Of a stretch of 64,000 bases of DNA, positions 27,476 through 35,694 are shown piece after piece. The stretch comes from Tolypothrix sp. FACHB-123 (GTDB lineage Bacteria; Cyanobacteriota; Cyanobacteriia; Cyanobacteriales; Nostocaceae), in assembly GCF_014697075.1 (NCBI RefSeq), contig NZ_JACJRE010000006.1:62001-126000 (forward strand). The letters run 5' to 3'. The translations under genes were made by a program, and so were the position numbers. Each line of letters starts with the position of its first letter. Position 1 is the first letter of the stretch. Under the pieces are notes generated by a model. That model was not told where the DNA came from, did not search any database, and saw nothing but the letters and a program-made list of their open reading frames with translations.

Positions 27476-29224
27476 ATGTTTGGAATTCCCTGGCATCGTC
27501 TACCTACACTATTAGCATTGTTAAAATTATCTGGATTTCGCAAAGAACTGAGAAAGAAAAATCTCCACGATACCTCTCAATTACCAAACACAGACAAGCT
27601 TCCCGACCCCCAGCCTAGCCCTGATGGTCGTCATTTGTTAGCGCGTACCGCTGATGGTAGTTTTAACGATCTCAAGAACCCAGCAATGGGGATGGTTGGG
27701 ACTCGTTTAGGGCGCAATGTTCCGTTGACAAAGGCCCAAGTAGATCGGCAAAATCTCCTAAACCCCAATCCGCGTGAGATCAGCCAGAGGTTGATGACGC
27801 GAGATGAATTTATTCCCGCCACATCTTTGAATATTTTGGCAGCTGCTTGGATTCAGTTTCAAAACCATGACTGGTTTTCTCATGGTGACAACCAACCAGA
27901 TAAAAAAATTATTATTCCCTTAGCCGAGGATGATAACTGGCCGCAAGAACATCGACCGATGGCGATTCACGAAACTTTAGTAGATGAAAGCCGTCCTGAA
28001 GGAGAGACAGCAGAACCGCCAACATTTATTAACAAAGTGACTCATTGGTGGGATGGTTCGCAAATTTATGGTAATAATGCTGCACAGGTCGATCAACTGC
28101 GATCGCATATTGATGGCAAATTAATTATTGGTGATGATGGTTTGTTACCTGTTGATGCCAATGGTATCGATCGCACTGGTTTTAATGATAACTGGTGGAT
28201 TGGCTTAAGTTTGCTGCATACTCTGTTTGTCAGAGAACATAACACGATCTGCGATCGCCTTAAACAACAATACCCAGATTGGACAGATGACGACCTTTTT
28301 GACCATGCGCGATTAATTAACGCTGCATTGATGGCGAAAATCCATACCGTCGAATGGACTCCGGGTATTCTCTCCCATCCAGCTTTGCAAATTGCCATGA
28401 ATGCTAACTGGTGGGGGTTACTCGGTCAAAATTTCAAACGGATTTTTGGACGGATTGGTGATGGCGAGACAATTAGCGGAATTATTGGTTCACCCACAGA
28501 CCACCATACAGCGCCTTACTACATTACAGAAGAATTCGTCAGCGTTTACCGCTTACATCCCCTAATTCCTGATGAATTTGAGTTTTATTCCCATAAAAAC
28601 GGTAAATTGCTGCGCACAGGTGACTTTTTTGAAGTCGCAGGTAAAAGGGCTAGGGGGGTAGTAGAAGAAATTGGCTTAGCAGATTTATTTTATTCTTTAG
28701 GTATCACTCATCCAGGGGCGATTACCTTACACAATTATCCCAAAGCTTTACAGCAACTAATTCGCGACAACGGCGAAGTTTTCGATTTAGCGGCTATTGA
28801 TATCCTCCGCGATCGCGAACGCGGCGTACCCCGTTATAATGATTTTCGCGAAATTATTGGTCGCGATCGCGTGAAATCCTTTGAAGAGATTACCAGTAAT
28901 CAAACCTGGGCAAAAGAACTGCGCGAAGTCTACAACAACGAGATCAACAGCGTTGATTTAATGGTGGGGATGTTTGCCGAAGATTTACCCAAAGGCTTTG
29001 GTTTTAGCGATACAGCCTTTCGTGTATTTATTTTAATGGCTTCTCGCCGCTTAAAGAGCGATCGCTTTTTTACCAAAGATTACCGTGCAGAAATTTATAC
29101 CCAATTTGGTCTCGACTGGATTGATAACAATGGGTTATTAACTGTCCTGCAACGTCACTTACCTAGCTTGGCTCCTGCCCTATCTGGAGTCAAGAATGGT
29201 TTTGCCCCTTGGCGACGGGTATAA
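27476..29224 (+). CDS. cyclooxygenase-like haem peroxidase / fatty acid dioxygenase
   Basis: 582 residues of the animal haem peroxidase (PGHS/DOX) superfamily. The distal haem region has H131 in QFQNHDWFSHG. REHNTICDRLKQQYPDW and LFDHARLINAA match the conserved helices. The proximal side reads EFVSVYRLHPLIPDEF, where H361 is the haem ligand and Y358 corresponds to the tyrosyl-radical Tyr385 of cyclooxygenase. Retention of that Tyr argues for fatty acid dioxygenase activity and not only peroxidase. A cyanobacterial relative from Nostoc is known to act as a linoleate 10S-dioxygenase. No signal peptide, so probably peripheral to cytosolic membranes. The catalase-related partner known from Nostoc is not adjacent; an unknown gene is divergent instead. 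Confidence 0.85.
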   Translation: MFGIPWHRLPTLLALLKLSGFRKELRKKNLHDTSQLPNTDKLPDPQPSPDGRHLLARTADGSFNDLKNPAMGMVGTRLGRNVPLTKAQVDRQNLLNPNPREISQRLMTRDEFIPATSLNILAAAWIQFQNHDWFSHGDNQPDKKIIIPLAEDDNWPQEHRPMAIHETLVDESRPEGETAEPPTFINKVTHWWDGSQIYGNNAAQVDQLRSHIDGKLIIGDDGLLPVDANGIDRTGFNDNWWIGLSLLHTLFVREHNTICDRLKQQYPDWTDDDLFDHARLINAALMAKIHTVEWTPGILSHPALQIAMNANWWGLLGQNFKRIFGRIGDGETISGIIGSPTDHHTAPYYITEEFVSVYRLHPLIPDEFEFYSHKNGKLLRTGDFFEVAGKRARGVVEEIGLADLFYSLGITHPGAITLHNYPKALQQLIRDNGEVFDLAAIDILRDRERGVPRYNDFREIIGRDRVKSFEEITSNQTWAKELREVYNNEINSVDLMVGMFAEDLPKGFGFSDTAFRVFILMASRRLKSDRFFTKDYRAEIYTQFGLDWIDNNGLLTVLQRHLPSLAPALSGVKNGFAPWRRV

Positions 29225-29226
29225 GG

Positions 29227-29284
29227 TATTGGGCATGGGGCATGGGGCATGGGGCATGGGGCATGGGGCATTGGGCATTGGGCA
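29227..29284. repeat. GGGGCAT/GGGCATT tandem repeats
   Basis: About eight heptads in a row directly after the peroxidase stop, followed by TTTTGGATT-type repeats interrupted at 29308-29341 by a GC-rich insert. Confidence 0.85.
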
Positions 29285-29447
29285 ATTCAATTTTGGATTT
29301 TGGATTTGCGATAGCGCAGCGTTAGCGAGTCCGCGAGCGTCTTTTGGATTGGGTTTGAATCTAAAATCTAAAATCTAAAATTCCTTGTCCCCCTGCTCCC
29401 TGCTCCCTTGCCTCTTCCTCCTGCCCTCTTGCCAAAAAAGTGAATGA

Positions 29448-30506
29448 CTAACTGTAATAATTTCTACCTTTATTCACAAATTGCAAATTAAATGCATCTT
29501 CATAGTTAATATTGGGCTGAGACAGTCCGGTTTTTACCATGTTATCAAATAGTAATTGCCACTTTGCTGCTGTCATTGCACCAATTCCTTGAGTTTCTGC
29601 TTCCCCAGATAATATCACTCCATATTCGTTGAGTTTTTGAATCCCATAAGCAATTTGCTCATCTGTCATTTCTGGATTCTCTTTTTTAATTAATTCATTA
29701 CCTGGTTGGGGATTTTCTAAGTAACTATACCAACCTTTAATAGAAGCATCAACAAATCGCTGCACTAAGTCCGGATTTTTTTCGACTAATTCTTTCTTAG
29801 TTTCAATAGTAGTGGCGTATGTTTGGTAACCATAATCTGCTAGTAAAAACACTAACGGCTTAAATCCACCTTGCTTTTCAATAGCGAAAGGTTCGGATGT
29901 GATGTAGCCTTGTTGTGCTGAATTTTTGTCAGCCAAAAATGGGGCAGGATTAAAGTTATAAGGGCGTTTTTGATCGTCTGTAAAACCGTACTTAGCTTTG
30001 AGCATCGGCCAATAATTGAGGTTAGCAGCAGCTGAGACATAAATTGGTTTGCCTTTGAGGTCGGCAAGAGTTTTAATTGCTGGGTTGGGATGGGAAATGA
30101 TACATTGGGGGTCTTTTTGAAAAATTGCCGCTACCGTAATTTTGGGAATTCCTTGAGCTAAGCCGTTTATGGCATCAATGCCATAACCCATGAAAAAATC
30201 TACTGCTCCTCCCATCAATAACTGAGTCCCACTTGGTACTTGGGGGCCACCCATTTTAATTGTGACATCTAGACCGTGGTTTTTGTAGATTCCAGTTGCG
30301 ATCGCCTGGTAAAATCCGCCGTGTTCTGCTTGCGCAAGCCAATTTGTACCAAACGTAACTTTATCTAACCCTGAAGTGCTTGATGCTGGGTTGCTATTAG
30401 CACAAGCTGCAAGAAAACTGCTACTTATACCAATGCAACTGTACTGAATAAACTGACGGCGACTAAGACGATAAATTGCAGTTGATGAGAATGGAGGCTG
30501 ATTCAT
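29448..30506 (-). CDS. ABC transporter substrate-binding lipoprotein, NMT1/THI5 (SsuA) family
   Basis: 352 residues. The N-terminus has RRQFIQ (Tat-like) and a lipobox LAAC, so it is probably a lipoprotein on the outer face of the inner membrane. The mature part begins VTFGTNWLAQAEHGGFYQAIATGIYKNHGLDV, the standard NMT1/THI5 opening, and has GGPQVPSGTQLLMGGAVDFFMGYG and SEPFAIEKQGG. Members bind pyrimidine thiamine precursors, riboflavin, aromatic sulfonates or similar. No cognate permease or ATPase is adjacent. It follows a TPR gene by 33 bases and lies next to the pyrimidine-degradation genes, so a pyrimidine-like ligand is plausible but not shown. Confidence 0.8.
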   Translation of the reverse strand: MNQPPFSSTAIYRLSRRQFIQYSCIGISSSFLAACANSNPASSTSGLDKVTFGTNWLAQAEHGGFYQAIATGIYKNHGLDVTIKMGGPQVPSGTQLLMGGAVDFFMGYGIDAINGLAQGIPKITVAAIFQKDPQCIISHPNPAIKTLADLKGKPIYVSAAANLNYWPMLKAKYGFTDDQKRPYNFNPAPFLADKNSAQQGYITSEPFAIEKQGGFKPLVFLLADYGYQTYATTIETKKELVEKNPDLVQRFVDASIKGWYSYLENPQPGNELIKKENPEMTDEQIAYGIQKLNEYGVILSGEAETQGIGAMTAAKWQLLFDNMVKTGLSQPNINYEDAFNLQFVNKGRNYYS

Positions 30507-30539
30507 GGAACAGGATAACGCTCCTTAGGCTGTGGTATT

Positions 30540-31010
30540 TTAACTGATTCTGAATGTACATTCTAAAATCAGTTTTTGGTTTACCACAGAATAAGGCTGA
30601 ATTGTGAGCGCGTTTTGAAAAGCTTGGATAGCTTCACGATATTTTCCTAATGCCGCATAACACAAACCCATACCATGAAGTGCACCAAAATGTACGGGAT
30701 TGAGATTAATCACCATTTGGCAATCTGCTAAGGATCTTTGATAATCACCGATACTGTAGTAAAGAAAAGCACGACGATTCCATGCTTCAGCAAAATCGGG
30801 TTGTTCTTCTATTAGTTGGGTTAGAACTTTTTCAGCTTCCGTAGTTTCACCAGCATCCAGCAACTTTTGACTGTTATCAATTTTCTCTAAGCCATAAATT
30901 CCCTTTTGCTGAAACCAGATTCGCCATAGTTTTTTAGTGGCCTGTTCCCGAACTGTGGCATCAGAATTTTTCAAATCTTCAAGCAAAGATCTGATCGATA
31001 AAGAATCCAT
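30540..31010 (-). CDS. TPR-repeat protein
   Basis: 156 residues. The N-terminal helix pair (SLEDLKNSD...REQATKKLWRIWF type) is followed by at least three TPR units: LDAGETTEAEKVLTQLIEEQP, AWNRRAFLYYSIGDYQRSLA and GLCYAALGKYREAIQAFQNA. No signal peptide. Tetratricopeptide proteins of this size are common in cyanobacteria, where they scaffold other proteins. It is the first gene of a two-gene unit with the NMT1/THI5 binding protein (33-base spacing), though a functional link is not evident. Confidence 0.8.
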   Translation of the reverse strand: MDSLSIRSLLEDLKNSDATVREQATKKLWRIWFQQKGIYGLEKIDNSQKLLDAGETTEAEKVLTQLIEEQPDFAEAWNRRAFLYYSIGDYQRSLADCQMVINLNPVHFGALHGMGLCYAALGKYREAIQAFQNALTIQPYSVVNQKLILECTFRIS

Positions 31011-31285
31011 AAATGTGATCTAGGTAATCGTATTTATATATCAACTTTCGCACAAAATTCTCTACTTAGGCATATTTAAAGTTAACTTTAAATTCTCTTA
31101 TTACAGTTGTGAATTACGCATTTTCCGTGTTGTAATTTAACTGTATTCAGTAATACTATTAATACGGATTTAAACAAATAAATTCATAAAAAATTAGTCA
31201 TTAGGACATCATATATTTACCAATAGTTGACAAAACCCTATTGACTAATACTTGATAAAAACAGCACAAAAAAAATTAATTAATT

Positions 31286-32545
31286 ATGCCAAAGCAAAAT
31301 AGCGGTTCCCGGCATATTGTTCTCACATCCCATCCCAATAATGGTGGTACTAAGCCCATTCCGATTCACTGGGGGGCGAGTAATCCTCTGGAACGGGGGC
31401 CGATTATTGCAACTTTAACAAAGCAAGCACATCGAAATGTCATTGGGACTCACTCTGGTAGTTATGCGGTGTATCGCGCTTTAGCGGTAGCTAGCGGTGC
31501 TTTACAATCAGATCATCGAGCTGATTTAACGAATACAGCGCCAGTAACTCACATTGGCCCCCATCCGAGTTGGTTCGATGCTGATAAAATTGTTTCACTT
31601 GACCCCTTTGGGGCGGTAGCGAGTGAGGTATTTAGCTCTTATTACGCCCAAGGCTATGACATCCGCCCGACGATTGCTATTACCCAAGCGCATATTAATA
31701 TGCCAGAACTGCAAGATGCGGTGGATAAAGGGCGCTTGCAGGTGGATGGCAAAATTATGAAGCCTGGTGGGGATTTGGTAGTGACAAAGGCAGCGATTGA
31801 GCCTGTGTGGTATTTACCAGGAATTGCCAAGCGGTTTGGGATTAAGGAAGCTGATTTACGCCGTGCTTTATTTGAACAAACTGGGGGAATGTTCCCGGAA
31901 TTGGTGACACGTTCTGATTTAGAGGTGTTTTTGCCACCAATTGGCGGCGTAACTGTATATATTGTCGGTGATATTAATGCGATCGCCGATCCGAATAAAC
32001 CTTTAGCGGTGCGGGTACATGATGAATGTAACGGTTCTGATGTGTTTGGTTCTGATATCTGTACCTGTCGTCCTTATTTAGTGCATGGAATTGAGGTTTG
32101 CGTCCAAACCGCCCAAGAGGGGGGTGTAGGCGTAATTGTCTATTGTCGTAAAGAAGGACGCGCTTTGGGAGAGGTGACCAAATTCCTAGTTTACAATGCC
32201 AGGAAGCGTCAAGAAGGAGGCGATCGCGCTGATGCCTATTTTGCCCGAACAGAATGCGTCGCCGGCGTGCAAGACATGCGCTTTCAAGAATTAATGCCCG
32301 ATGTATTGCATTGGTTGGGAATTACCAGAATTGACCGCATGGTATCCATGAGTAATATGAAATACAATGCCATCACCCAAGCGGGGATTGAAATTGTTGA
32401 AAGAGTACCTATCCCAGAGGATTTGATTCCCCAGGATGCACGGGTAGAAATTGAGGCAAAAAAAGCGGCTGGATACTATACCACAGGCGAGGTATTAGAT
32501 ACAGAAAGTTTGGGAGAAGTCAAAGGACGAGATTTGGAAAGTTAA
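31286..32545 (+). CDS. URC1: URC1-like GTP cyclohydrolase II family protein (uracil catabolism)
   Basis: 419 residues. The C-terminal half is a GTP cyclohydrolase II domain in which the three zinc cysteines are kept (ECNGSDVFGSDICTC), but neighbouring residues differ from riboflavin-type RibA: ICTCRPYL replaces the usual R-C-D-C-G-x-Q-L, and YCRKEGRALGE replaces the usual Y-x-R-Q-E-G-R-G-I-G. The ~200-residue N-terminal part (RHIVLTSHPNNGGTKPIPIHWG) is typical of the URC1/uracil-catabolism branch and is not the RibB domain of bifunctional RibBA. The next two genes are URC4 and uracil phosphoribosyltransferase, the other core URC functions. In yeast, URC1 is required to degrade uracil to urea and 3-hydroxypropionate. 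I therefore assign it to that route and not to riboflavin synthesis. Confidence 0.85.
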   Translation: MPKQNSGSRHIVLTSHPNNGGTKPIPIHWGASNPLERGPIIATLTKQAHRNVIGTHSGSYAVYRALAVASGALQSDHRADLTNTAPVTHIGPHPSWFDADKIVSLDPFGAVASEVFSSYYAQGYDIRPTIAITQAHINMPELQDAVDKGRLQVDGKIMKPGGDLVVTKAAIEPVWYLPGIAKRFGIKEADLRRALFEQTGGMFPELVTRSDLEVFLPPIGGVTVYIVGDINAIADPNKPLAVRVHDECNGSDVFGSDICTCRPYLVHGIEVCVQTAQEGGVGVIVYCRKEGRALGEVTKFLVYNARKRQEGGDRADAYFARTECVAGVQDMRFQELMPDVLHWLGITRIDRMVSMSNMKYNAITQAGIEIVERVPIPEDLIPQDARVEIEAKKAAGYYTTGEVLDTESLGEVKGRDLES

Positions 32546-32556
32546 AACAAATTGTA

Positions 32557-32578
32557 GAGACGCGATTCATCGCGTCTC
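32557..32578. repeat. dispersed hairpin repeat GAGACGCGAT-TC-ATCGCGTCTC
   Basis: Perfect 10-base arms with a 2-base centre between URC1 and URC4. Related copies are at 33986-34005 and 47257-47277. Confidence 0.85.
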
Positions 32579-32597
32579 CTGGATTAGGAGGTGAAAA

Positions 32598-33845
32598 GTG
32601 GAAATGGGAACCGCCAAGACGCCAAGTACGCCAAGAGAGGAAGAAAGGTTAGTTGCATATCTTCGTTCGCCGGAGGCGATTCGGGAACGTTGTGGAGAAT
32701 TGTTTTCCTGGGTGTGTGAGGGGAAGTCAGAGAATTTTCTGTGCGATTTGACGCAGTTGGGAAGGGTAGCGGATTATGTGATGGAGGTGATACGGGGGGA
32801 ATACCCGAATTTGGATGTTCCGTTTCACAGTCGCTGGCGACATTTTGAAGTTGGGGGTGTGGGACGATTAGCTAAGTTAGATAAGCTCTTGGCGCAGTTA
32901 TCGCCAGAGGAAAAAGCGGCGGCGAAGTTTGATTTGGCGATTATTAGCGTGCTTTTAGATGCTGGTGCTGGGGATAGATGGCATTATGATGAGCAAGAAA
33001 CTAATTTAAGGTTGGGGCGTTCGGAAGGGTTAGCGGTGGCGAGTTTCCAGATGTTTTGTCAAGGGAATTTTGCTAGTGATGGTTTACCCCAGGCTAATGC
33101 TTTTCGGTTACAACAGTTAACTGAGGCGGAATTAGCAGCAGGATTCCAGGTAACTGCTGATAATCCTTTGGTGGGGATTGGGGGAAGGTTGAATTTATTG
33201 CAAAAGCTAGGACAAGTTTTACTGGCTTCGCCCCATCTGTTTGGCGATACAAATCCTCGTCCGGGGAATTTGGTTAAATATCTTTTGGGTAAGTCGGAGA
33301 ATGGGAAGTTAGCCGCGACAACTGTATTGAGTGCAGTGTTAGAAGGGCTGAGTGATATTTGGCCGGGTAGATTAGAGATAGCTGGGGTGAATTTGGGCGA
33401 TGTCTGGGAACATCCAGCGATTAGTGATGATGGTTTAGTGCCTTTCCATAAATTATCTCAGTGGTTAACATATTCTTTGTTAGAACCATTGCAAGAACTT
33501 GGGTTAACAATTACTGGTTTGGATCGACTCACTGGTTTACCAGAATATCGTAATGGGGGCTTATGTCTGGATTTGGGACTGATAAACGTGAAAAATCCAG
33601 AAATTTTACACACATCTCACTCAGTAGCATCAGCAGTTATAGTTGAATGGCGGGCTTTGACTGTGATTCTTTTAGATAGAATTGCGGCGACAGTCCTGGA
33701 AAAATTAGGTATGAGTCCTGAGGAACTACCTTTAGTCAAAATCCTCCAAGGGGGAACTTGGACAGCTGGGCGCAAAATCGCCGCCGAACTCAGAACAGGT
33801 GGGATACCCCCCATACAAATAGAGAGTGATGGGACGGTATTCTAG
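32598..33845 (+). CDS. URC4: URC4/urg3 family protein (DUF1688)
   Basis: 415 residues. YLRSPEAIRERCGELFSWV, IRGEYPNLDVPFHSRWRHFE, SVLLDAGAGDRWHYDE and GRSEGLAVASFQMFCQGNF are hallmark blocks of URC4 (DUF1688), required for uracil catabolism in Lachancea yeast. Its exact reaction is not settled; the family is thought to act on a ring-opened or ribosyl intermediate after UPRT. The GTG at 32598 is 6 bases from a strong AGGAGG at 32586-32591; an ATG at 32604 is also possible. The first ~15 codons (GTAKTPSTPREEE) are encoded by a dispersed CCAAG repeat, so this N-terminal tail is probably not part of the ancestral fold. Lies 52 bases after URC1 and before upp. Confidence 0.88.
   Translation: MEMGTAKTPSTPREEERLVAYLRSPEAIRERCGELFSWVCEGKSENFLCDLTQLGRVADYVMEVIRGEYPNLDVPFHSRWRHFEVGGVGRLAKLDKLLAQLSPEEKAAAKFDLAIISVLLDAGAGDRWHYDEQETNLRLGRSEGLAVASFQMFCQGNFASDGLPQANAFRLQQLTEAELAAGFQVTADNPLVGIGGRLNLLQKLGQVLLASPHLFGDTNPRPGNLVKYLLGKSENGKLAATTVLSAVLEGLSDIWPGRLEIAGVNLGDVWEHPAISDDGLVPFHKLSQWLTYSLLEPLQELGLTITGLDRLTGLPEYRNGGLCLDLGLINVKNPEILHTSHSVASAVIVEWRALTVILLDRIAATVLEKLGMSPEELPLVKILQGGTWTAGRKIAAELRTGGIPPIQIESDGTVF
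32608..32640. repeat. CGCCAAG repeat forming the URC4 N-terminus
   Basis: GAACCGCCAAGACGCCAAGT... matches the reverse complement of an intergenic repeat at 50557-50586 with few changes. Here it is translated. Confidence 0.75.
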
Positions 33846-33849
33846 CTTC

Positions 33850-33874
33850 AGGGCATTGGGCATTGGGCATTGGG
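33850..33874. repeat. TTGGGCA heptad tandem repeats
   Basis: Three copies of GGGCATT just after URC4. Confidence 0.75.
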
Positions 33875-33985
33875 AAAACAGATTTTCATACTTAGTTGTG
33901 AGATTTTCTCGTGATTGACTGATGGGGAAGAGGGGAAGAGAAGAGACGGAGGACAAGGGAGACAAATGACAAATGACAATTGTGC

Positions 33986-34005
33986 AGACGCGATTAATCG
34001 CGTCT
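33986..34005. repeat. dispersed hairpin repeat AGACGCGATTAATCGCGTCT
   Basis: Perfect palindrome in the URC4-upp gap; same family as the copies at 32557-32578 and 47257-47277. Confidence 0.85.
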
Positions 34006-34015
34006 CTAATGACAA

Positions 34016-34651
34016 ATGACTAATCAAGTAACACTTATTGAACATCCATTAATTCAGCATAAGTTAACGCTGATGCGGCGGGTGGAAACTAGTACAACAA
34101 AATTTCGGAATCTGGTGAAAGAAATTAGTTTGTTGTTGGCTTATGAGGTAACTAGGGATTTACCTCTGAAATACGAGGAAATTAAAACGCCACTTGCACC
34201 AATGAATGCGCCTGTGCTTGCACCTGATAAAAAGTTGGTGTTAGTTTCGATTATGCGGGCGGGACAGGGTATTTTAGATGGGATGCTGGAGTTAATGCCA
34301 TCTGCTAGGGTGGGACATGTGGGTTTATATCGTGACCCGAAAACCTTGATTCCCATCGAATATTATTTTAAAGTCCCCCATGATGTGGAACATCGAGACA
34401 TGATTGTAGTCGATCCGATGTTAGCAACGGGGAATTCGGCTGTAGCGGCGGTAGAACGTTTAAAATCAACTAATCCTTTATCAATCAAGTTCGTCTGCTT
34501 ACTTGCTGCACCGGAAGGAATTGAGCATTTTTGTGCGGTGCATCCAGATGTACCTTTATACACAGCCGCAATTGACGACCATTTAGACGAACATGGTTAT
34601 ATTATCCCCGGCTTGGGTGATGCAGGCGATCGCTTATTTGGCACTAAGTAA
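34016..34651 (+). CDS. upp: uracil phosphoribosyltransferase
   Basis: 211 residues, full family length. The PRPP-binding loop reads [14 protein letters not shown], and the flexible loop region is present in [20 protein letters not shown]. The C-terminus [17 protein letters not shown] is the uracil-binding signature. It converts uracil and PRPP to UMP and pyrophosphate. In the yeast URC route, UPRT is the first committed step, so here the enzyme may serve both salvage and degradation. It is the last gene of the URC group, about 170 bases after URC4, the gap being filled by repeats that may have displaced tighter operon spacing. Confidence 0.95.
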   Translation: MTNQVTLIEHPLIQHKLTLMRRVETSTTKFRNLVKEISLLLAYEVTRDLPLKYEEIKTPLAPMNAPVLAPDKKLVLVSIMRAGQGILDGMLELMPSARVGHVGLYRDPKTLIPIEYYFKVPHDVEHRDMIVVDPMLATGNSAVAAVERLKSTNPLSIKFVCLLAAPEGIEHFCAVHPDVPLYTAAIDDHLDEHGYIIPGLGDAGDRLFGTK

Positions 34652-34661
34652 GCACAAATAC

Positions 34662-34693
34662 TCAATGCCCAATGCCCAATGCCCAATGCCCAA
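34662..34693. repeat. CCAATGC heptad tandem repeats
   Basis: About four copies between upp and the convergent permease gene. Confidence 0.8.
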
Positions 34694-35611
34694 TTATTTG
34701 TATGGATTACCTAAAGCTTTGGGTGGTGTAGATTTGCCTGCTAATCCGACTAATGCCAATAAAGCGATCGCATACGGTAACATTACTAAAAATTGGTAGG
34801 GGATATTTGCACCTAAGGCTTGAATTCGCAGTTGCAAGGCTTCTGTAGCACCAAATAGCATACAAGCTAAGGCACTATATATAGGATGCCATCTGCCAAA
34901 TATTAAAGCTGCGATCGCAATAAATCCTTTACCTGCACTCATCCCCTCGGCAAAAAATCTGACTTGGACTAAAGTTAAATAAGCACCGCCTAAACTCGCT
35001 AAACAGCCGCTAATTATTACGGCGATATAACGGACATTTTCTACTGATATTCCGGACGTATCTGCTGCTTTGGGCGATTCGCCTACAGCCCGCAATGTTA
35101 AGCCAAAGCTGGTTTGATATAAAATATAAGTAGTTGTAATTACTAAAAATATTAGTAAATATACTAATATATCTTGCTGAAATAACAGCGAACCTAGCAC
35201 GGGAATATTTGCTAAACCAGGAATGATAATTGCGGGAATTCCTGGTAATTGCTGTGTACTGCTACCGCTAAATACTAACCTGCCTAAAAATGATGTTAAC
35301 CCAGCAGCGACGAGATTAATTGCTAGTCCAGAGACTAATTGGTCAATGCGCAAAGTTATACATAAAATAGCATGGAGTAATCCCACCAAGGCACCAGCTA
35401 ATAAGGCAGCTAGGATACCAAGCCAAGGATTACTAGTGTAGAAAGTAGCAGCAGCGCTGGTAAAAGCACCTGTGAGTAACATTCCTTCTAGGGCGATGTT
35501 TAATACTCCTGAGCGTTCGGAGTATAATCCGCCTAGAGCAGCGAATCCTAAAGGGATGCTGAGGCGTAAGGTTGCTATGAGGTAATCAGAGAAGAAGTTG
35601 AGATTATTCAT
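34694..35611 (-). CDS. nucleoside ABC transporter permease 2 (BMP type)
   Basis: 305 residues, eight or more hydrophobic segments, with the family blocks GFAALGGLYSERSGVLNIALEGMLLTGAF near the N-terminus and LGGAYLTLVQVRFFAEGMSAGKGFIAIAALIFGRWHP further on (quoted in parts: ERSGVLNIALEGM, GKGFIAIAALIFG). These belong to the NupQ/YufQ-like permeases of the BPD_transp_2 family. It is the last gene of the importer unit, 83 bases after the first permease. Together with the other subunits it should import purine or pyrimidine nucleosides across the inner membrane. Confidence 0.9.
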   Translation of the reverse strand: MNNLNFFSDYLIATLRLSIPLGFAALGGLYSERSGVLNIALEGMLLTGAFTSAAATFYTSNPWLGILAALLAGALVGLLHAILCITLRIDQLVSGLAINLVAAGLTSFLGRLVFSGSSTQQLPGIPAIIIPGLANIPVLGSLLFQQDILVYLLIFLVITTTYILYQTSFGLTLRAVGESPKAADTSGISVENVRYIAVIISGCLASLGGAYLTLVQVRFFAEGMSAGKGFIAIAALIFGRWHPIYSALACMLFGATEALQLRIQALGANIPYQFLVMLPYAIALLALVGLAGKSTPPKALGNPYK

Positions 35612-35694
35612 ATCTGTTTTTAAAGACTCTGTTTAGTCTGCATTTTGTTTCATTTATTTAACCGCAGAGGCGCAGAGAACACAGAGATAAGAGA

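Noticed and set aside
31130-31170. Possible NtcA-type site upstream of URC1
   Set aside because: GTAATACTATTAATAC has a 10-base and not an 8-base spacer between GTA and TAC, so it does not meet the consensus.
34593-34799. 68-codon plus-strand frame across the upp-permease junction
   Set aside because: It overlaps the end of upp in another frame, the CCAATGC heptads and the convergent permease gene.
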